From: Mycolicibacterium pulveris
GTDB lineage: Bacteria > Actinomycetota > Actinomycetes > Mycobacteriales > Mycobacteriaceae
NCBI RefSeq assembly: GCF_010725725.1
Contig: NZ_AP022599.1
Location: 1,426,001 to 1,490,000, forward strand
Length of the DNA: 64,000 nt
Direction: 5' to 3'
The notes under the pieces are model-generated. The model was not told where the DNA came from. It saw nothing but the letters and a program-made list of their open reading frames with translations, and did not search any database. The position numbers and the translations under genes are program-made. This document shows, piece by piece, positions 27,800 through 37,100 of the stretch; positions within the stretch are counted from its first letter, which is position 1; every line of letters starts with the position of its first letter.

Positions 27800-28843
27800 T
27801 CAGGGCCGGTACTGCAGAATCCGGTCGTCGCCGTCGCGCGGGCTCCCGCGCCCGTCGCGGTTGCTGGTGGTGAACCACAACGCGCCGTCGGGCGCCGCGA
27901 CCACCGTCCGCAGCCGCCCGAACCGCCCCACGAACAGCGCCTCCGGATTACCCAACGCGCCGTCGCCGCCGACCGGGATCCGGAACAGCCGCTGACCGCG
28001 CAGCGCCGCGACCCACAACGCGCCGCCGTAGAACGCCAGCCCCGACGGTGACGCCTCGTCGACGCCCCACTGGATCGCCGGGTCGATCAGGCCGTCGACG
28101 CCGGCGCGGCCCTCGACCATCGGCCAGCCGTAGTTGCCGCCCGGTTCGATCAGGTTGAGCTCGTCGAGCCGGTTCGCCCCGTATTCGGTGGCCCACATCC
28201 GCCCGGCGCCGTCCCATGCCAGGCCCTGAATGTTGCGGTGGCCCAACGACCAGACCGGCGATCCGGGGTCCGGGTTGTCCGGCGGCACCGAGCCGTCGAG
28301 GTTGATGCGCAGGATCTTGCCGCCCAGCGACGCCGGGTCCTGCGCCAGGTCGGGATCGCCGCGCTCACCGGTGGCCACGTAGAGCTTGCCGTCGGGGCCC
28401 AGCGCGATGCGCCCGCCGTTGTGGATGGAGCCGGCCGGGATGCCGGTGAAGACCGGCGTCGGCGCCGACAGCGCGGTGCCGTCGAAACCCATCCGGACCA
28501 CCCTGTTGTCCTGGGCGGTGGTGAGGTAGGCGAACACGGAGTCCCCGGCGGTGACCAGGCCGAGCAGGCCGCCCTCCCCACGGGCCGCGACACCCTCCAC
28601 GGTGCCGACCGGGTTGACCGTTCCCGAGACCGCCATGTGTTTGATCGCGCCGGTGTTGCGTTCGGCGATCAACGCGCCGCCGTCGGGCAGAAACGCGATG
28701 CCCCACGGCACGTCGAGGTTGGCGGCGACGTCCCGCGGTTCCGCGCCGCTGGGCTGACCGCGGGATTCGGTGTTGTATCCGCATGCGGCCACCAACATCA
28801 CGCTCGATGCGACGGCCAGCAATGCGCGCGCGAATGCAGTCAC
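27800..28843 (-). CDS. PQQ-type glucose/sorbosone dehydrogenase-like lipoprotein
   Basis: A 347-residue exported protein with a lipobox (LVAAC) and the six-bladed GSDH propeller. Motifs include LDVPWGIAFLPDG, EGGLLGLV, NGGRIALGPDGKLYV, GGKILRINLDG, GHRNIQGLAWD and PGGNYGWP. The family oxidises sugars with PQQ, though mycobacterial members are not biochemically proven to use it. The GTG start at 28843 has only a weak ribosome site. The divergent monooxygenase gene begins 47 bp away. Confidence 0.85.
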   Translation of the reverse strand: MTAFARALLAVASSVMLVAACGYNTESRGQPSGAEPRDVAANLDVPWGIAFLPDGGALIAERNTGAIKHMAVSGTVNPVGTVEGVAARGEGGLLGLVTAGDSVFAYLTTAQDNRVVRMGFDGTALSAPTPVFTGIPAGSIHNGGRIALGPDGKLYVATGERGDPDLAQDPASLGGKILRINLDGSVPPDNPDPGSPVWSLGHRNIQGLAWDGAGRMWATEYGANRLDELNLIEPGGNYGWPMVEGRAGVDGLIDPAIQWGVDEASPSGLAFYGGALWVAALRGQRLFRIPVGGDGALGNPEALFVGRFGRLRTVVAAPDGALWFTTSNRDGRGSPRDGDDRILQYRP

Positions 28844-28890
28844 CGCATAGGAGTACCCGGGCCGGCCAATCCCACTACGCTGGTTCGCGC

Positions 28891-30063
28891 GTGAATATGA
28901 AGGTGGCCATCAGCGGCGCCGGCGTGGCCGGCGCGGCCATCGCACACTGGCTGCAGCGCACCGGCCACACCCCGACGCTCATCGAGCAGGCACCGGCGTT
29001 CCGCACCGGCGGCTACATGATCGACTTCTGGGGCGTCGGCTACCGGACCGCGCGGCGCATGGGCATCGAACCGGCTATCCGCGACGCCGGTTATGAAGTG
29101 CAGTCGGTGCGCTCCGTCGGCGCCGACGGCAAGACCAAGTCCGAGCTGAAAATCGAGAACCTCCGTGCGATGGTCGGCGACGACGTGATCAGCCTGCCCC
29201 GGGGCGACCTCGCGGCGGCCATCTACGACACCATCGACGGCAAGGTCGACGCCCTCTTCGGCGACAGCATCGCCACGCTCGACGAGCATCCCGACGGGGT
29301 GCGGCTCACCTTCGAGCACGCCGAGCCGCAGGAGTTCGACCTCGTCATCGGCGCCGACGGACTGCACTCCAACGTGCGACGGCTGGTCTTCGGCCCCGAA
29401 CAGGACTACGAGCACTACCTGGGCTGCAAGGTCGCCGCGTGCGTGGTCGACGGCTACCGTCCGCGCGACGAACTGGTCTACCTCACCTACAACGTCCCCG
29501 GTAAGCAGGTCGGCCGCGTCGCGCTGCGCGGGGACCGCACCCTGTTCCTGTTCGTCTGGCGCGCCGAGCACGACGACGCCGGGCTGTCCCCGAAACAGCA
29601 GTTGCACAACGGGTTCGACGACGCCGGCTGGGAATGCGCGCAGATCCTCGCCGCGGTGGACGGCGTCGACGACCTCTACTTCGACGTGGTCAGCCAGATC
29701 CGGATGGACCGATGGTCACAGGGCCGGGTGATGCTGATCGGCGACGCGGCCGGCTGCATATCGCTGCTCGGCGGCGAAGGCACCGGGCTGGCGATCACCG
29801 AGGCCTACGTGCTCGCCGGAGAACTGCAGCGTGCCGGCGGCGACCACCGCCGCGCCTTCGCCGCCTATGAGGCGCAGCTGCGCCCGTTCATCGCGGAAAA
29901 GCAGGCCGGCGCCAAACGGCTGATCGGCTTCTTCGCCACCAAGACCCGCTTCGGGCTGTGGTTTCGCAACATCGCCATCCGCAGCATGGCCTTCCCGCCG
30001 CTGGCCAGGATGTTGGCCGGTAGCGCCGCCGACGATTTCGACCTGCCCGACTACGCCATGTAG
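28891..30063 (+). CDS. FAD-dependent aromatic monooxygenase
   Basis: A 390-residue class A flavoprotein. The N-terminal dinucleotide fold is VAISGAGVAGAAIAHWL, the DG motif is VIGADGLHSNVRRL, and the GD motif is RVMLIGDAAGCISLLGGEG. It hydroxylates or epoxidises an unknown substrate; tetracycline-modifying TetX-like proteins are in the same broad family. GTG 28891 is chosen because TACGCT at 28876-28881 would be a -10 box placing the transcript start at the codon. ATG 28897, two codons later, is the alternative. Confidence 0.87.
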   Translation: MNMKVAISGAGVAGAAIAHWLQRTGHTPTLIEQAPAFRTGGYMIDFWGVGYRTARRMGIEPAIRDAGYEVQSVRSVGADGKTKSELKIENLRAMVGDDVISLPRGDLAAAIYDTIDGKVDALFGDSIATLDEHPDGVRLTFEHAEPQEFDLVIGADGLHSNVRRLVFGPEQDYEHYLGCKVAACVVDGYRPRDELVYLTYNVPGKQVGRVALRGDRTLFLFVWRAEHDDAGLSPKQQLHNGFDDAGWECAQILAAVDGVDDLYFDVVSQIRMDRWSQGRVMLIGDAAGCISLLGGEGTGLAITEAYVLAGELQRAGGDHRRAFAAYEAQLRPFIAEKQAGAKRLIGFFATKTRFGLWFRNIAIRSMAFPPLARMLAGSAADDFDLPDYAM

Positions 30064-30071
30064 CGCGGCTA

Positions 30072-30108
30072 CGCCGACAACCAACGCCATACCGATAGGT
30101 TGTCGGCG
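30072..30108 (+). terminator. Hairpin terminator after the monooxygenase gene
   Basis: CGCCGACAACC (30072-30082) is the exact reverse complement of 30098-30108, with a 15-base loop, beginning nine bases after the stop codon. Confidence 0.75.
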
Positions 30109-30150
30109 AGTCGCCACCCCCGCGACCCCGAGACGAAAGATCGTGGAGAC

Positions 30151-32520
30151 ATGCGCGTTGACGGGCGGGAGATCACCGTTTCCGGCAGCCTGCTGCAACC
30201 CCTGACGCGACGGACCAACGACATCCTGCGGGTCGTGCTGTCCGGGCTGTTTCTGGCGATCGTCATCTTCAGCTCGCTGATCACCCGCAACGAGTGGGTG
30301 GCGCTGGAGCAATCGATCTCCCAGATCGTCGGGGTGCTCACCCCCACCCAGGCCAACCTGGTGTACATCGGCTACGGCATCGCGCTGCTGGCGCTGCCGT
30401 TCGTGATCCTGGTCGGCCTGATCGTGTCGCGGCAGTGGAAACTGCTCGGCGCCTACGGGGCGACCGCGGCCATCGCCGGGTTGGCGCTGTCGGTCACCGG
30501 CGAGGGCCTGGCGGCGCCGCGCTGGCATTTCGACCTGTCCGAGCGCCTGGACTCGGTGACCTCCCAGTTCGTCGACGATCCGCGCTGGATCGCCATGCTG
30601 GCCGCGGTGCTCACCGTGTCGGGACCGTGGCTGCCCGCGCGCTGGCGGCGCTGGTGGTGGACGTTGCTGCTGGCGTTCGTGCCGGTCCACCTCGTGATCA
30701 GCGCGATCGTGCCCGCGCGCTCGCTGTTCGGCCTTGCCGTCGGCTGGTTCGTCGGCGCGCTGGTCGTGCTCGCCGTCGGCACCCCGGGCCTCGAGGTGCC
30801 GCTGGACGGTGCCGTGCGCGCGATGGCGCGACGCGGCTGCATCGTCTCCGCGCTGACGGTGGTGCGGCCCGCGGGTGCCGGGCCGCTGCAGCTGCTCGCG
30901 ACGTGCGAGGGTCATCAGACGGCTGCGGTGATGGAGTTGTACGGTCCGCACCAGCGCGGCGGCGGCGTGCTGCGGCAGCTGTGGTCCAAGGTGCGGCTGC
31001 GTGACCGCGAGACCGCGCCCCTGCACGCCTCGATGCGCCGCCTCGTCGAGCACCGCGCGTTGATGGCCATCGCGATCGGGCAACTCGGCCTCGCCAACAC
31101 CTCGACGATCAGCGTGGCCGCGCTCGACCGCGGCTGGACGCTCTACGCCCACACACCCGCCCGCGGCACCCCGATCAACGAGCACTCGATGCCCGTCGGC
31201 CGGGTGTGGGAGGCGTTGCGTGAGCTGCACGACTGCCAGATCTCCCACGGCGACCTGCGCAGCAGCGAGATCACCGTCGCCGACGACACCGTGCTGTTCG
31301 GCGGCTTCGACAAAGCCGAGTACGGCACCACCGACGCCCAGCTGCGCTCCGACATCGCCCAGCTGCTGGTCACCACCACCGACCTGTACGACGCGCCTTC
31401 TGCCGTGCGCGCCGCCATCGACGCGTTCGGCAAGGACACGGTGCTGGCCGCCTCCCGTCGTCTCACCAAAGCCGCTGTGCCACAACCTATCCGGCAATCC
31501 GTCCGCGACGCGGGGGCCGTCATCTCCGAAGCCCGCGACGAGGTCAAGCGCCAGACCCTCGTCGACGAGATCCGCACCGAGACGGTCACCCGGTTCACCC
31601 GCAGCCAGATCATCCAGCTGGTGCTGCTGATCGCGCTGGTCTACGTCGCCTACCCGTTCCTGAGCTCGGTGCCGACGTTCGTCACCGAACTGCGCACCGC
31701 CAACTGGTGGTGGGCGCTGGTCGGGCTGGCGGCCTCGGGGCTGACGTATATCGGTGCGGCGGCGTCACTTTGGGCCTGCGCCGACGGGCTGGTCACGCTG
31801 CGCGGGCTGACCGTCATGCAGGTCGCCAACAAGTTCGCCGCGACCACCACCCCGGCCGGCGTCGGCGGCCTCGCGCTGTCCGCGCGCTACCTGCAGAAGG
31901 GCGGGGTCAGCCCGATGCGCGCCACCACGGCCGTCGCGCTGCAACAGTCGGTCCAGGTGCTCACCCACATCGGGCTGCTGATCTTCTTCAGCACCGCGGC
32001 CGGGGTCTCGGCCGACCTGGACCGTTTCGTCCCCGACGCCGCGGTGCTGTATCTGGTGGCGGGGCTCGCGCTGGGCCTGATCGGCACGTTCCTGCTGGTG
32101 CCCAAGCTGCGCAGGTGGCTGTCCACCGCGGTGCGGCCGCGGCTGCAGGAGATGATCGGCCACCTGACCGAACTCGCCCGCGAACCGAAGCGGCTGGCAA
32201 TCATCGTCGCGGGCTGTGCGGCAACGACTCTCGGGAACGCGTTCGCGCTGTGGGCGGCGATCGAGGCGTTCGGCGGGGACACGTCGTTCATCACCGTCAC
32301 CGTGGTGACGATGGTGGGCGGGACGCTGGCGTCGGCGGCCCCCACCCCCGGCGGTGTCGGCGCCGTGGAGGCCGCGCTGATCGGTGGTCTGGCGGCGTTC
32401 GGCATGCCGGCCGCGGTCGCGGTGCCCGCGGTGCTGCTCTACCGCGTGCTGACGATCTGGCTGCCGGTGTTCGCCGGTTGGCAGGTGATGCGCTGGATGA
32501 CCAAAAACGGACGAATTTAG
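30151..32520 (+). CDS. Membrane protein: kinase-like domain between two membrane regions, UPF0104/LPG-flippase-type C-terminus
   Basis: A 789-residue protein in three parts. An N-terminal set of about six to seven helices (residues 20-230) comes first. A soluble domain of about 200 residues follows that resembles the aminoglycoside-phosphotransferase/RIO kinase fold ([19 protein letters not shown], then VLFGGFDK). Last is an eight-helix C-terminal region of the lysylphosphatidylglycerol synthetase/flippase family ([39 protein letters not shown]). The substrate is unknown, but such proteins act on polyprenyl or phospholipid carriers. The ATG at 30151 is chosen over an upstream TTG. It directly precedes the mycolate methyltransferase genes. 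Confidence 0.82.
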   Translation: MRVDGREITVSGSLLQPLTRRTNDILRVVLSGLFLAIVIFSSLITRNEWVALEQSISQIVGVLTPTQANLVYIGYGIALLALPFVILVGLIVSRQWKLLGAYGATAAIAGLALSVTGEGLAAPRWHFDLSERLDSVTSQFVDDPRWIAMLAAVLTVSGPWLPARWRRWWWTLLLAFVPVHLVISAIVPARSLFGLAVGWFVGALVVLAVGTPGLEVPLDGAVRAMARRGCIVSALTVVRPAGAGPLQLLATCEGHQTAAVMELYGPHQRGGGVLRQLWSKVRLRDRETAPLHASMRRLVEHRALMAIAIGQLGLANTSTISVAALDRGWTLYAHTPARGTPINEHSMPVGRVWEALRELHDCQISHGDLRSSEITVADDTVLFGGFDKAEYGTTDAQLRSDIAQLLVTTTDLYDAPSAVRAAIDAFGKDTVLAASRRLTKAAVPQPIRQSVRDAGAVISEARDEVKRQTLVDEIRTETVTRFTRSQIIQLVLLIALVYVAYPFLSSVPTFVTELRTANWWWALVGLAASGLTYIGAAASLWACADGLVTLRGLTVMQVANKFAATTTPAGVGGLALSARYLQKGGVSPMRATTAVALQQSVQVLTHIGLLIFFSTAAGVSADLDRFVPDAAVLYLVAGLALGLIGTFLLVPKLRRWLSTAVRPRLQEMIGHLTELAREPKRLAIIVAGCAATTLGNAFALWAAIEAFGGDTSFITVTVVTMVGGTLASAAPTPGGVGAVEAALIGGLAAFGMPAAVAVPAVLLYRVLTIWLPVFAGWQVMRWMTKNGRI

Positions 32521-32641
32521 CTGGTCGACGCGTCGGCGGGGCCAATACAAGACCGCCCGGACAAGAGGTACTGTCGTCTCATCGTGTCGAGAAGACCTGC
32601 GCGATGATCACAACCAAACCCAAGACACGGCGAGGGTGACG

Positions 32642-33586
32642 ATGAGCGATTCATCAGGCGCAACGACGGGGAACACCCCTCAAGCGGAATCCAAATGGCT
32701 GTCGAAGTCGGCGGCGCAGACCCGCGGCTCCGACAAGAACGAAGTCCAGTTCCACTACGACATCTCCAACGATTTCTTCAGGCTGTGGCAGGACCCGACC
32801 CAGACCTACAGCTGCGCCTATTTCGAGCGCGACGACATGACGCTGGAAGAGGCCCAGATGGCCAAGGTCGACCTCGCGCTGGGCAAGCTGGGCCTACAGC
32901 CAGGAATGACGTTGCTGGACATCGGGTGCGGCTGGGGTTCGACGATCATGCGGGCCGTCGACCGCTACGACGTCAACGTGATCGGGCTGACGCTGTCGGA
33001 GAACCAGAAGCAGCACATCGAGGACCACTGGTTCGCGAACTCGAAAAGCAAGCGCCACATGGAGGTCCGGCTGCAGCCGTGGGAGGAGTTCGAGGGTCGT
33101 GTCGACCGGATCGTGTCGATCGGGGCCTTCGAGCACTTCGGGTTCAACAAGTACGACGACTACTTCAAGAAGACGTTCAGCTGGTTGCCCGACGACGGGG
33201 TGATGCTGCTACACACGATCATCATTCCCGAAGACGAAGAGATCAAAGCCAAGAAGCTGCCGCTGACGATGTCCAACGTGCGCTTCATCAAGTTCATCAT
33301 GGACGAGATCTATCCCGGCGGTCGTCTGCCGCTGGGCTCGATGGTCAAGGACCGCGCGGTGCGGGCGGGCTACACCATCGCGCGTGAGCAGCACCTGCAG
33401 CCGCACTACGCCAGGACGCTGGACACTTGGGCGGCCAACCTGGAGGCGAAGAGGGACGAGGCAATTGCCGTTACCTCCGAAGAGGTATACGAGCGGTTCC
33501 ACAAGTACCTCACCGGCTGCGCAAACCTGTTCCGCGACGGCTACACCGACGTTTGCCAGTACACGTGTGTGAAGGTGAGCGTTTAG
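32642..33586 (+). CDS. Mycolic acid cyclopropane synthase-family methyltransferase 1
   Basis: A 314-residue SAM-dependent methyltransferase of the CmaA/MmaA/UmaA family that modifies double bonds in meromycolate chains. It has the SAM motif [11 protein letters not shown], the family segment [33 protein letters not shown] and EIYPGGRLP. The C-terminal part ([20 protein letters not shown]) is most like UmaA or CmaA2. Paralogues are too similar to name the exact reaction. ATG 32642 has GAGGG five bases ahead; an in-frame GTG two codons earlier overlaps that site. Confidence 0.92.
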   Translation: MSDSSGATTGNTPQAESKWLSKSAAQTRGSDKNEVQFHYDISNDFFRLWQDPTQTYSCAYFERDDMTLEEAQMAKVDLALGKLGLQPGMTLLDIGCGWGSTIMRAVDRYDVNVIGLTLSENQKQHIEDHWFANSKSKRHMEVRLQPWEEFEGRVDRIVSIGAFEHFGFNKYDDYFKKTFSWLPDDGVMLLHTIIIPEDEEIKAKKLPLTMSNVRFIKFIMDEIYPGGRLPLGSMVKDRAVRAGYTIAREQHLQPHYARTLDTWAANLEAKRDEAIAVTSEEVYERFHKYLTGCANLFRDGYTDVCQYTCVKVSV

Positions 33587-33657
33587 CCGAATTAGGAAAA
33601 GTGCGATATACAAAGTGCGTTAATTTCGCACCTCATTGCTGAAGGAGCCGAACGCGG

Positions 33658-34551
33658 ATGTCGGAGAGCAGGTCGGGCTCGACGAAGGTTTCGACGGATA
33701 TGCGGCCAGCATTCGAGGATGTTCAGGCCCACTACGACATATCCAACGAGTTCTTCGGGCTCTTCCAGGATCCGTCGCGCACCTACAGCAGCGCCTACTT
33801 CCAGCGCGACGACATGACGTTGGAAGAGGCGCAGATGGCCAAGATCGACCTGGCGCTCGGCAAGCTCGATCTGCAGCCCGGGATGACGCTGCTCGACGTC
33901 GGGTGCGGCTGGGGCTCGGTGATGAAGCGGGCGATCGAGAAGCACGACGTCAACGTCGTCGGGCTCACGCTGAGCAAGAACCAGTGCGCGTTCGCCAACG
34001 AGATGCTGGGCGCCATGGACACCGACCGTTCGCGCCAGGTGCATCTGCAGGGCTGGGAGGAGTTCGACGGGCGCGTCGACCGCATCATCAGCATCGAGGC
34101 GTTCGAGGCGTGGCCCAAAACGAAGTACAAGGCGTTCTTCGAGACCTGCTACCGCGTCATGCCCGACGACGGCCGGATGCTGCTGCAGACGATCATGGGC
34201 CACCCGCTGAAGCGCTGGCCGGAGATGGGCATCCCGATCGTCATGAGCGACCTGAAGTTCATGCGGTTCATCGCCAAGGAGATCTTCCCGGGGGGCGCCG
34301 TGCCGTGCGACGACGACATCGTCGACTACTCGCGTGACGCCGGCTTCTCGGTGGACCAGCTGGAGAAGCTCAGCCCGCATTATGTGCGCACCCTGCGGAC
34401 CTGGGCCGAAGCCCTGGAGGCTCATCACGACGAGGCCGTCGCCGTGACGTCGGAGGAGGTCTACCAGCGCTACATGCACTATCTGACCGGGTGCGCGGAC
34501 TTCTTCGAGCGCGGCATCTGCGAGGTCGGCCAGTTCACCCTCGTGAAGTAG
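33658..34551 (+). CDS. Mycolic acid cyclopropane synthase-family methyltransferase 2
   Basis: A 297-residue paralogue of the preceding gene, with [34 protein letters not shown] and EIFPGG. A visible difference is in the active-site segment. Instead of FEHFG it has FEAWPKTKYKAFF, so the usual His is replaced, as also happens in some MmaA/UmaA members. This suggests a different reaction or substrate position. AAGGAG precedes the ATG; the 71-bp gap before it is A+T-rich with a GTGCG...CGCAC stem. The stop codon's last base begins a terminator hairpin. Confidence 0.92.
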   Translation: MSESRSGSTKVSTDMRPAFEDVQAHYDISNEFFGLFQDPSRTYSSAYFQRDDMTLEEAQMAKIDLALGKLDLQPGMTLLDVGCGWGSVMKRAIEKHDVNVVGLTLSKNQCAFANEMLGAMDTDRSRQVHLQGWEEFDGRVDRIISIEAFEAWPKTKYKAFFETCYRVMPDDGRMLLQTIMGHPLKRWPEMGIPIVMSDLKFMRFIAKEIFPGGAVPCDDDIVDYSRDAGFSVDQLEKLSPHYVRTLRTWAEALEAHHDEAVAVTSEEVYQRYMHYLTGCADFFERGICEVGQFTLVK

Positions 34552-34592
34552 CGATTTGTGTGCGCTTAAGCGCCTTGCCGCACACAAATCGC
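34551..34592. terminator. Bidirectional terminator between methyltransferase and Kas-like gene
   Basis: GCGATTTGTGTGCG (34551-34564) is the exact reverse complement of 34579-34592, with a 14-base loop, between convergent genes. Confidence 0.85.
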
Positions 34593-34597
34593 CCTAC

Positions 34598-35848
34598 CTA
34601 GGGGGCGCCGAACACCAGCGCGACGTTGTAGCCGCCCAACCCGAACGAGTTGGACAGCGCGTAGCGGTAATTGCCGCGCCGCGGACTACCCGCGACGACG
34701 TCGAGGTCGATCTCGGGGTCCGGCTCGGCGTAGTTGCGGGTGGCCGGTATGACGCCCTCGCTCAACGTCTTCACCGTCAGCATCGCTTCCACCGCTCCGG
34801 CGGCACCCAGCGAGTGACCCAGCGCCGCCTTGGGCGCATACACCGCCGGTTGGTGGGTGCCGAGCGCGCTGTGGATGGCGCGCGCTTCGGCGAGATCGCC
34901 GACGACGGTTCCGCAGGCGTGGGCGTTGACGAGGTCGATGTCGGTGGGGGCCAACCCGGCCACCTCGATCGCGCGGATGATCGCGTCGCCCGCGCGCTCG
35001 CCGGACGGATCGATGTCGATGGCGTCGTAGCCGTCCGACGTCATCGCGGCGCCCAGCAGCCGGGCGAGAATCGGCGCCCCGCGGGCCTTGGCGTGCTCCG
35101 CCCTCTCGAGCAGCAGCAGCGCGCCGCCCTCGGCGAGGACCATGCCGTCGCGGTTCTTGTCGAACGGGCGACAGGCGCCGGCCGGGTCGGCGGAGTTCGT
35201 CGACATGATGCCCTGCTGCATGAACGCCGCGATGGGCACCGCCTCGATCTCGGTCTCCACTCCACCGCAGATGGCGACGTCGGCGTCGCCGAACACGATG
35301 TGGCGCCAGGCCTGCACGACGGCCGCCGACCCTGAGGCGTCGGCCATCACCGGCGACAGGATCCCGGCCTTGGCCTGATGATCCAGCCCGAGCGCCGCGG
35401 CCGCCGCGTTGGGCATGTACATCTGCACGGCCAGCGGTGAAACAGCGCGCAGCCCTTTCTGTTTCCACGCGTCGTACTGGGCGGGGATCTCCTCCGTCGA
35501 CCCCAGCGCCAGCCCGACCGAGACCATCAACCGTCGGGTGTCGACCTCGGGCGCACCGGCGGCCTCCCACAACCGGCGCCCGAGCAAGGTGGACATCTTC
35601 TGCATGAACGCCATCCGACGCTTCTCGACGCGGTTGAGCTGATCGTCGAAGTCTTCCCGGATCTGACCGCCGAAGGTGACCGGTGACTCGTATTCGCCGA
35701 CGAACCACTTGTCCAGCGCACGGATACCGCTTTCACCCTGCAGCAGTTGCTGCCACGTCTGTTCGGCGTCGGGCGCCAACGAGGTCGTGGCCGCCACCGC
35801 GGTAACCACGATCTCAGAGAACCCACCGCCCGTGCTCAGCGTCGTCAT
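34598..35848 (-). CDS. KasA/KasB-like beta-ketoacyl-ACP synthase lacking the catalytic cysteine
   Basis: A 416-residue thiolase-fold protein with the length and layout of mycobacterial KasA/KasB. His310 (LVNAHACGT), Lys340 (APKAALGH) and His345 are in place, but the nucleophile segment reads SPVMADASGSAAV where KasA has a Cys in ACSSGAEA. The Cys171 position is thus Asp170. It should not form an acyl-enzyme in the usual way and may act as a chain-length factor or decarboxylase-type partner for a real Kas. Its place next to two mycolate methyltransferases supports a role in meromycolate synthesis. Confidence 0.88.
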   Translation of the reverse strand: MTTLSTGGGFSEIVVTAVAATTSLAPDAEQTWQQLLQGESGIRALDKWFVGEYESPVTFGGQIREDFDDQLNRVEKRRMAFMQKMSTLLGRRLWEAAGAPEVDTRRLMVSVGLALGSTEEIPAQYDAWKQKGLRAVSPLAVQMYMPNAAAAALGLDHQAKAGILSPVMADASGSAAVVQAWRHIVFGDADVAICGGVETEIEAVPIAAFMQQGIMSTNSADPAGACRPFDKNRDGMVLAEGGALLLLERAEHAKARGAPILARLLGAAMTSDGYDAIDIDPSGERAGDAIIRAIEVAGLAPTDIDLVNAHACGTVVGDLAEARAIHSALGTHQPAVYAPKAALGHSLGAAGAVEAMLTVKTLSEGVIPATRNYAEPDPEIDLDVVAGSPRRGNYRYALSNSFGLGGYNVALVFGAP

Positions 35849-35907
35849 TCCCGGTGCTCCTCCATGCCACCCTTTACATTAGGGCCTGATGCTGCGGAGG
35901 CGATGGT

Positions 35908-36297
35908 TTGGTATTTGAACGCAACGTTTTAGGCGAAGTCCTCGAGCCGTGCGGCACCGAGCCGCTCACCGGGTTCTACCGCGACGGGTGCTGCTCGACC
36001 GGCCCGGAGGACATCGGCAGGCACACCATCTGCGCCGTCGTGACCGCGGAGTTCCTCGACCACCAGCGCGCGATCGGCAACGACCTGTCGACCCCCCGAC
36101 CCGAGTTCCGTTTCCCGGGGCTCAAACCCGGTGACCGTTGGTGTGTCACCGCGGTGAACTGGCTACGCGCGTATCACGACGGGGTGGCCGCACCGGTGGT
36201 GCTGGCGTGCACTCACGAGCGCACGCTGGAGGTGGTGCCGTTGGAGGCGCTGAGCGAGCACGCCGTCGATGTGCCCGACGACCCCGGAGACCTCTGA
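35908..36297 (+). CDS. DUF2237 family protein
   Basis: A 129-residue protein recognised by NVLGEVLEPCGTEPLTGFYRDG and NDLSTPRPEF...GLKPGDRWC. Function is unknown for this widespread family; conserved Cys residues may bind a metal. The TTG start at 35908 is set by the ribosome site GGAGG at 35896-35900. An overlapping nine-codon frame (ATG at 35903, stop 35930-35932) begins in the same place and probably has no meaning. Confidence 0.85.
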   Translation: MVFERNVLGEVLEPCGTEPLTGFYRDGCCSTGPEDIGRHTICAVVTAEFLDHQRAIGNDLSTPRPEFRFPGLKPGDRWCVTAVNWLRAYHDGVAAPVVLACTHERTLEVVPLEALSEHAVDVPDDPGDL

Positions 36298-36339
36298 CAC
36301 TCCCTTTTCGGGGGCGTCGGAACGTCGTAGCGTGAGCGC

Positions 36340-36827
36340 ATGACAGACGTTTCCCCGGCGGTCACCATCAGCCATCCGCCGCAGGCCCTCCTGCGTGCCG
36401 TCAATCCGGTTCTGCGGTTCGCGCTGCGCACGCCGCTGGCCGGGCCGCTGCGCCGGCAGTTCATGGTGCTGAACTTCACCGGACGCAAGACCGGGCGGAA
36501 GTTCTTTCGACGCCGGTGAGCGCGCATCGCATCGACGGCCAGCTCTACGCGATCGCGAACGCGGGCTGGAAGCACAACTTCCGCGACGGCGCCGAGGCGC
36601 AGGTCGTCTACGCCGGCAAGACCACGCCGATGCGCGGCGAACTCATCTCCGACCCGGCGAGCGTTGGCGAACTCGCACATCGTTGCGCGGAGTCCTACGG
36701 CGTCAAGCGCGCGCAGACCATGCTCGGGCTGAAGTTCCGCGAGCCACGGATGCCCACCGTGGAAGAGTTCGCCGATGCGGCCGCGCGCGAGAAAATCGCG
36801 GCGATCCGGTTCACCGCGGTGCATTAG
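36340..36827 (+). pseudogene. F420-dependent nitroreductase-like (DDN family) gene with frameshift near 36499
   Basis: The first frame (ATG 36340) encodes 59 residues ending NFTGRKTGRKFFRRR. The second frame carries VLSTPVSAHRIDGQLY, NAGWKHNFRDGA and a complete C-terminus. Joined at GRK-VLSTPVSAHR they make one normal deazaflavin-nitroreductase family protein of about 162 residues. This requires one missing base near 36499-36501. F420H2-dependent members reduce quinones and nitro compounds. Either a mutation or a sequencing error is possible. Confidence 0.75.
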
Positions 36828-36983
36828 TTGCTGGTTGTGACGCTGGCTAGCGTCGGATTTGTATTCAGGTCGGTTGGTTCGCCGATCTAATGAACTGACA
36901 GGGCGGCGCGGTGGCGTTGACCTGCCTCAGCGTGGCAGCGGCGACGAATCGACCTCGCCGGCGACCGGCCCGGACCCGGGTCA

Positions 36984-37005
36984 AAAAATTCAGGTTTGAA
37001 TTTTT
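36984..37005. repeat. A+T-rich 9-bp inverted repeat
   Basis: AAAAATTCA (36984-36992) pairs with TGAATTTTT (36997-37005) around a 4-base loop. It lies about 180 bases after the nitroreductase-like gene and 95 bases before the next start. It could be a terminator for the former or a regulator site for the latter. Confidence 0.5.
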
Positions 37006-37037
37006 CTCATTTCAGGTACACCGTGACCGAATAGTGA

Positions 37038-37053
37038 TGTGATTGAGATCACG
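37038..37053 (+). promoter_or_regulatory. CRP/FNR-like operator
   Basis: TGTGATTGAGATCACG matches the mycobacterial CRP consensus TGTGA-N6-TCACA at all but the last base. It is 48 bases upstream of the ATG at 37101, so cAMP-dependent control of that gene is plausible. Confidence 0.5.
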
Positions 37054-37100
37054 CCACGGATGAATTCATCTAGCGCTGGTGTCGCCTGAAGGGGGAAGCG

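Noticed and set aside
35903..35932. Nine-codon frame starting at ATG 35903
   Set aside because: It overlaps the better supported TTG start of DUF2237 and is too short to support.
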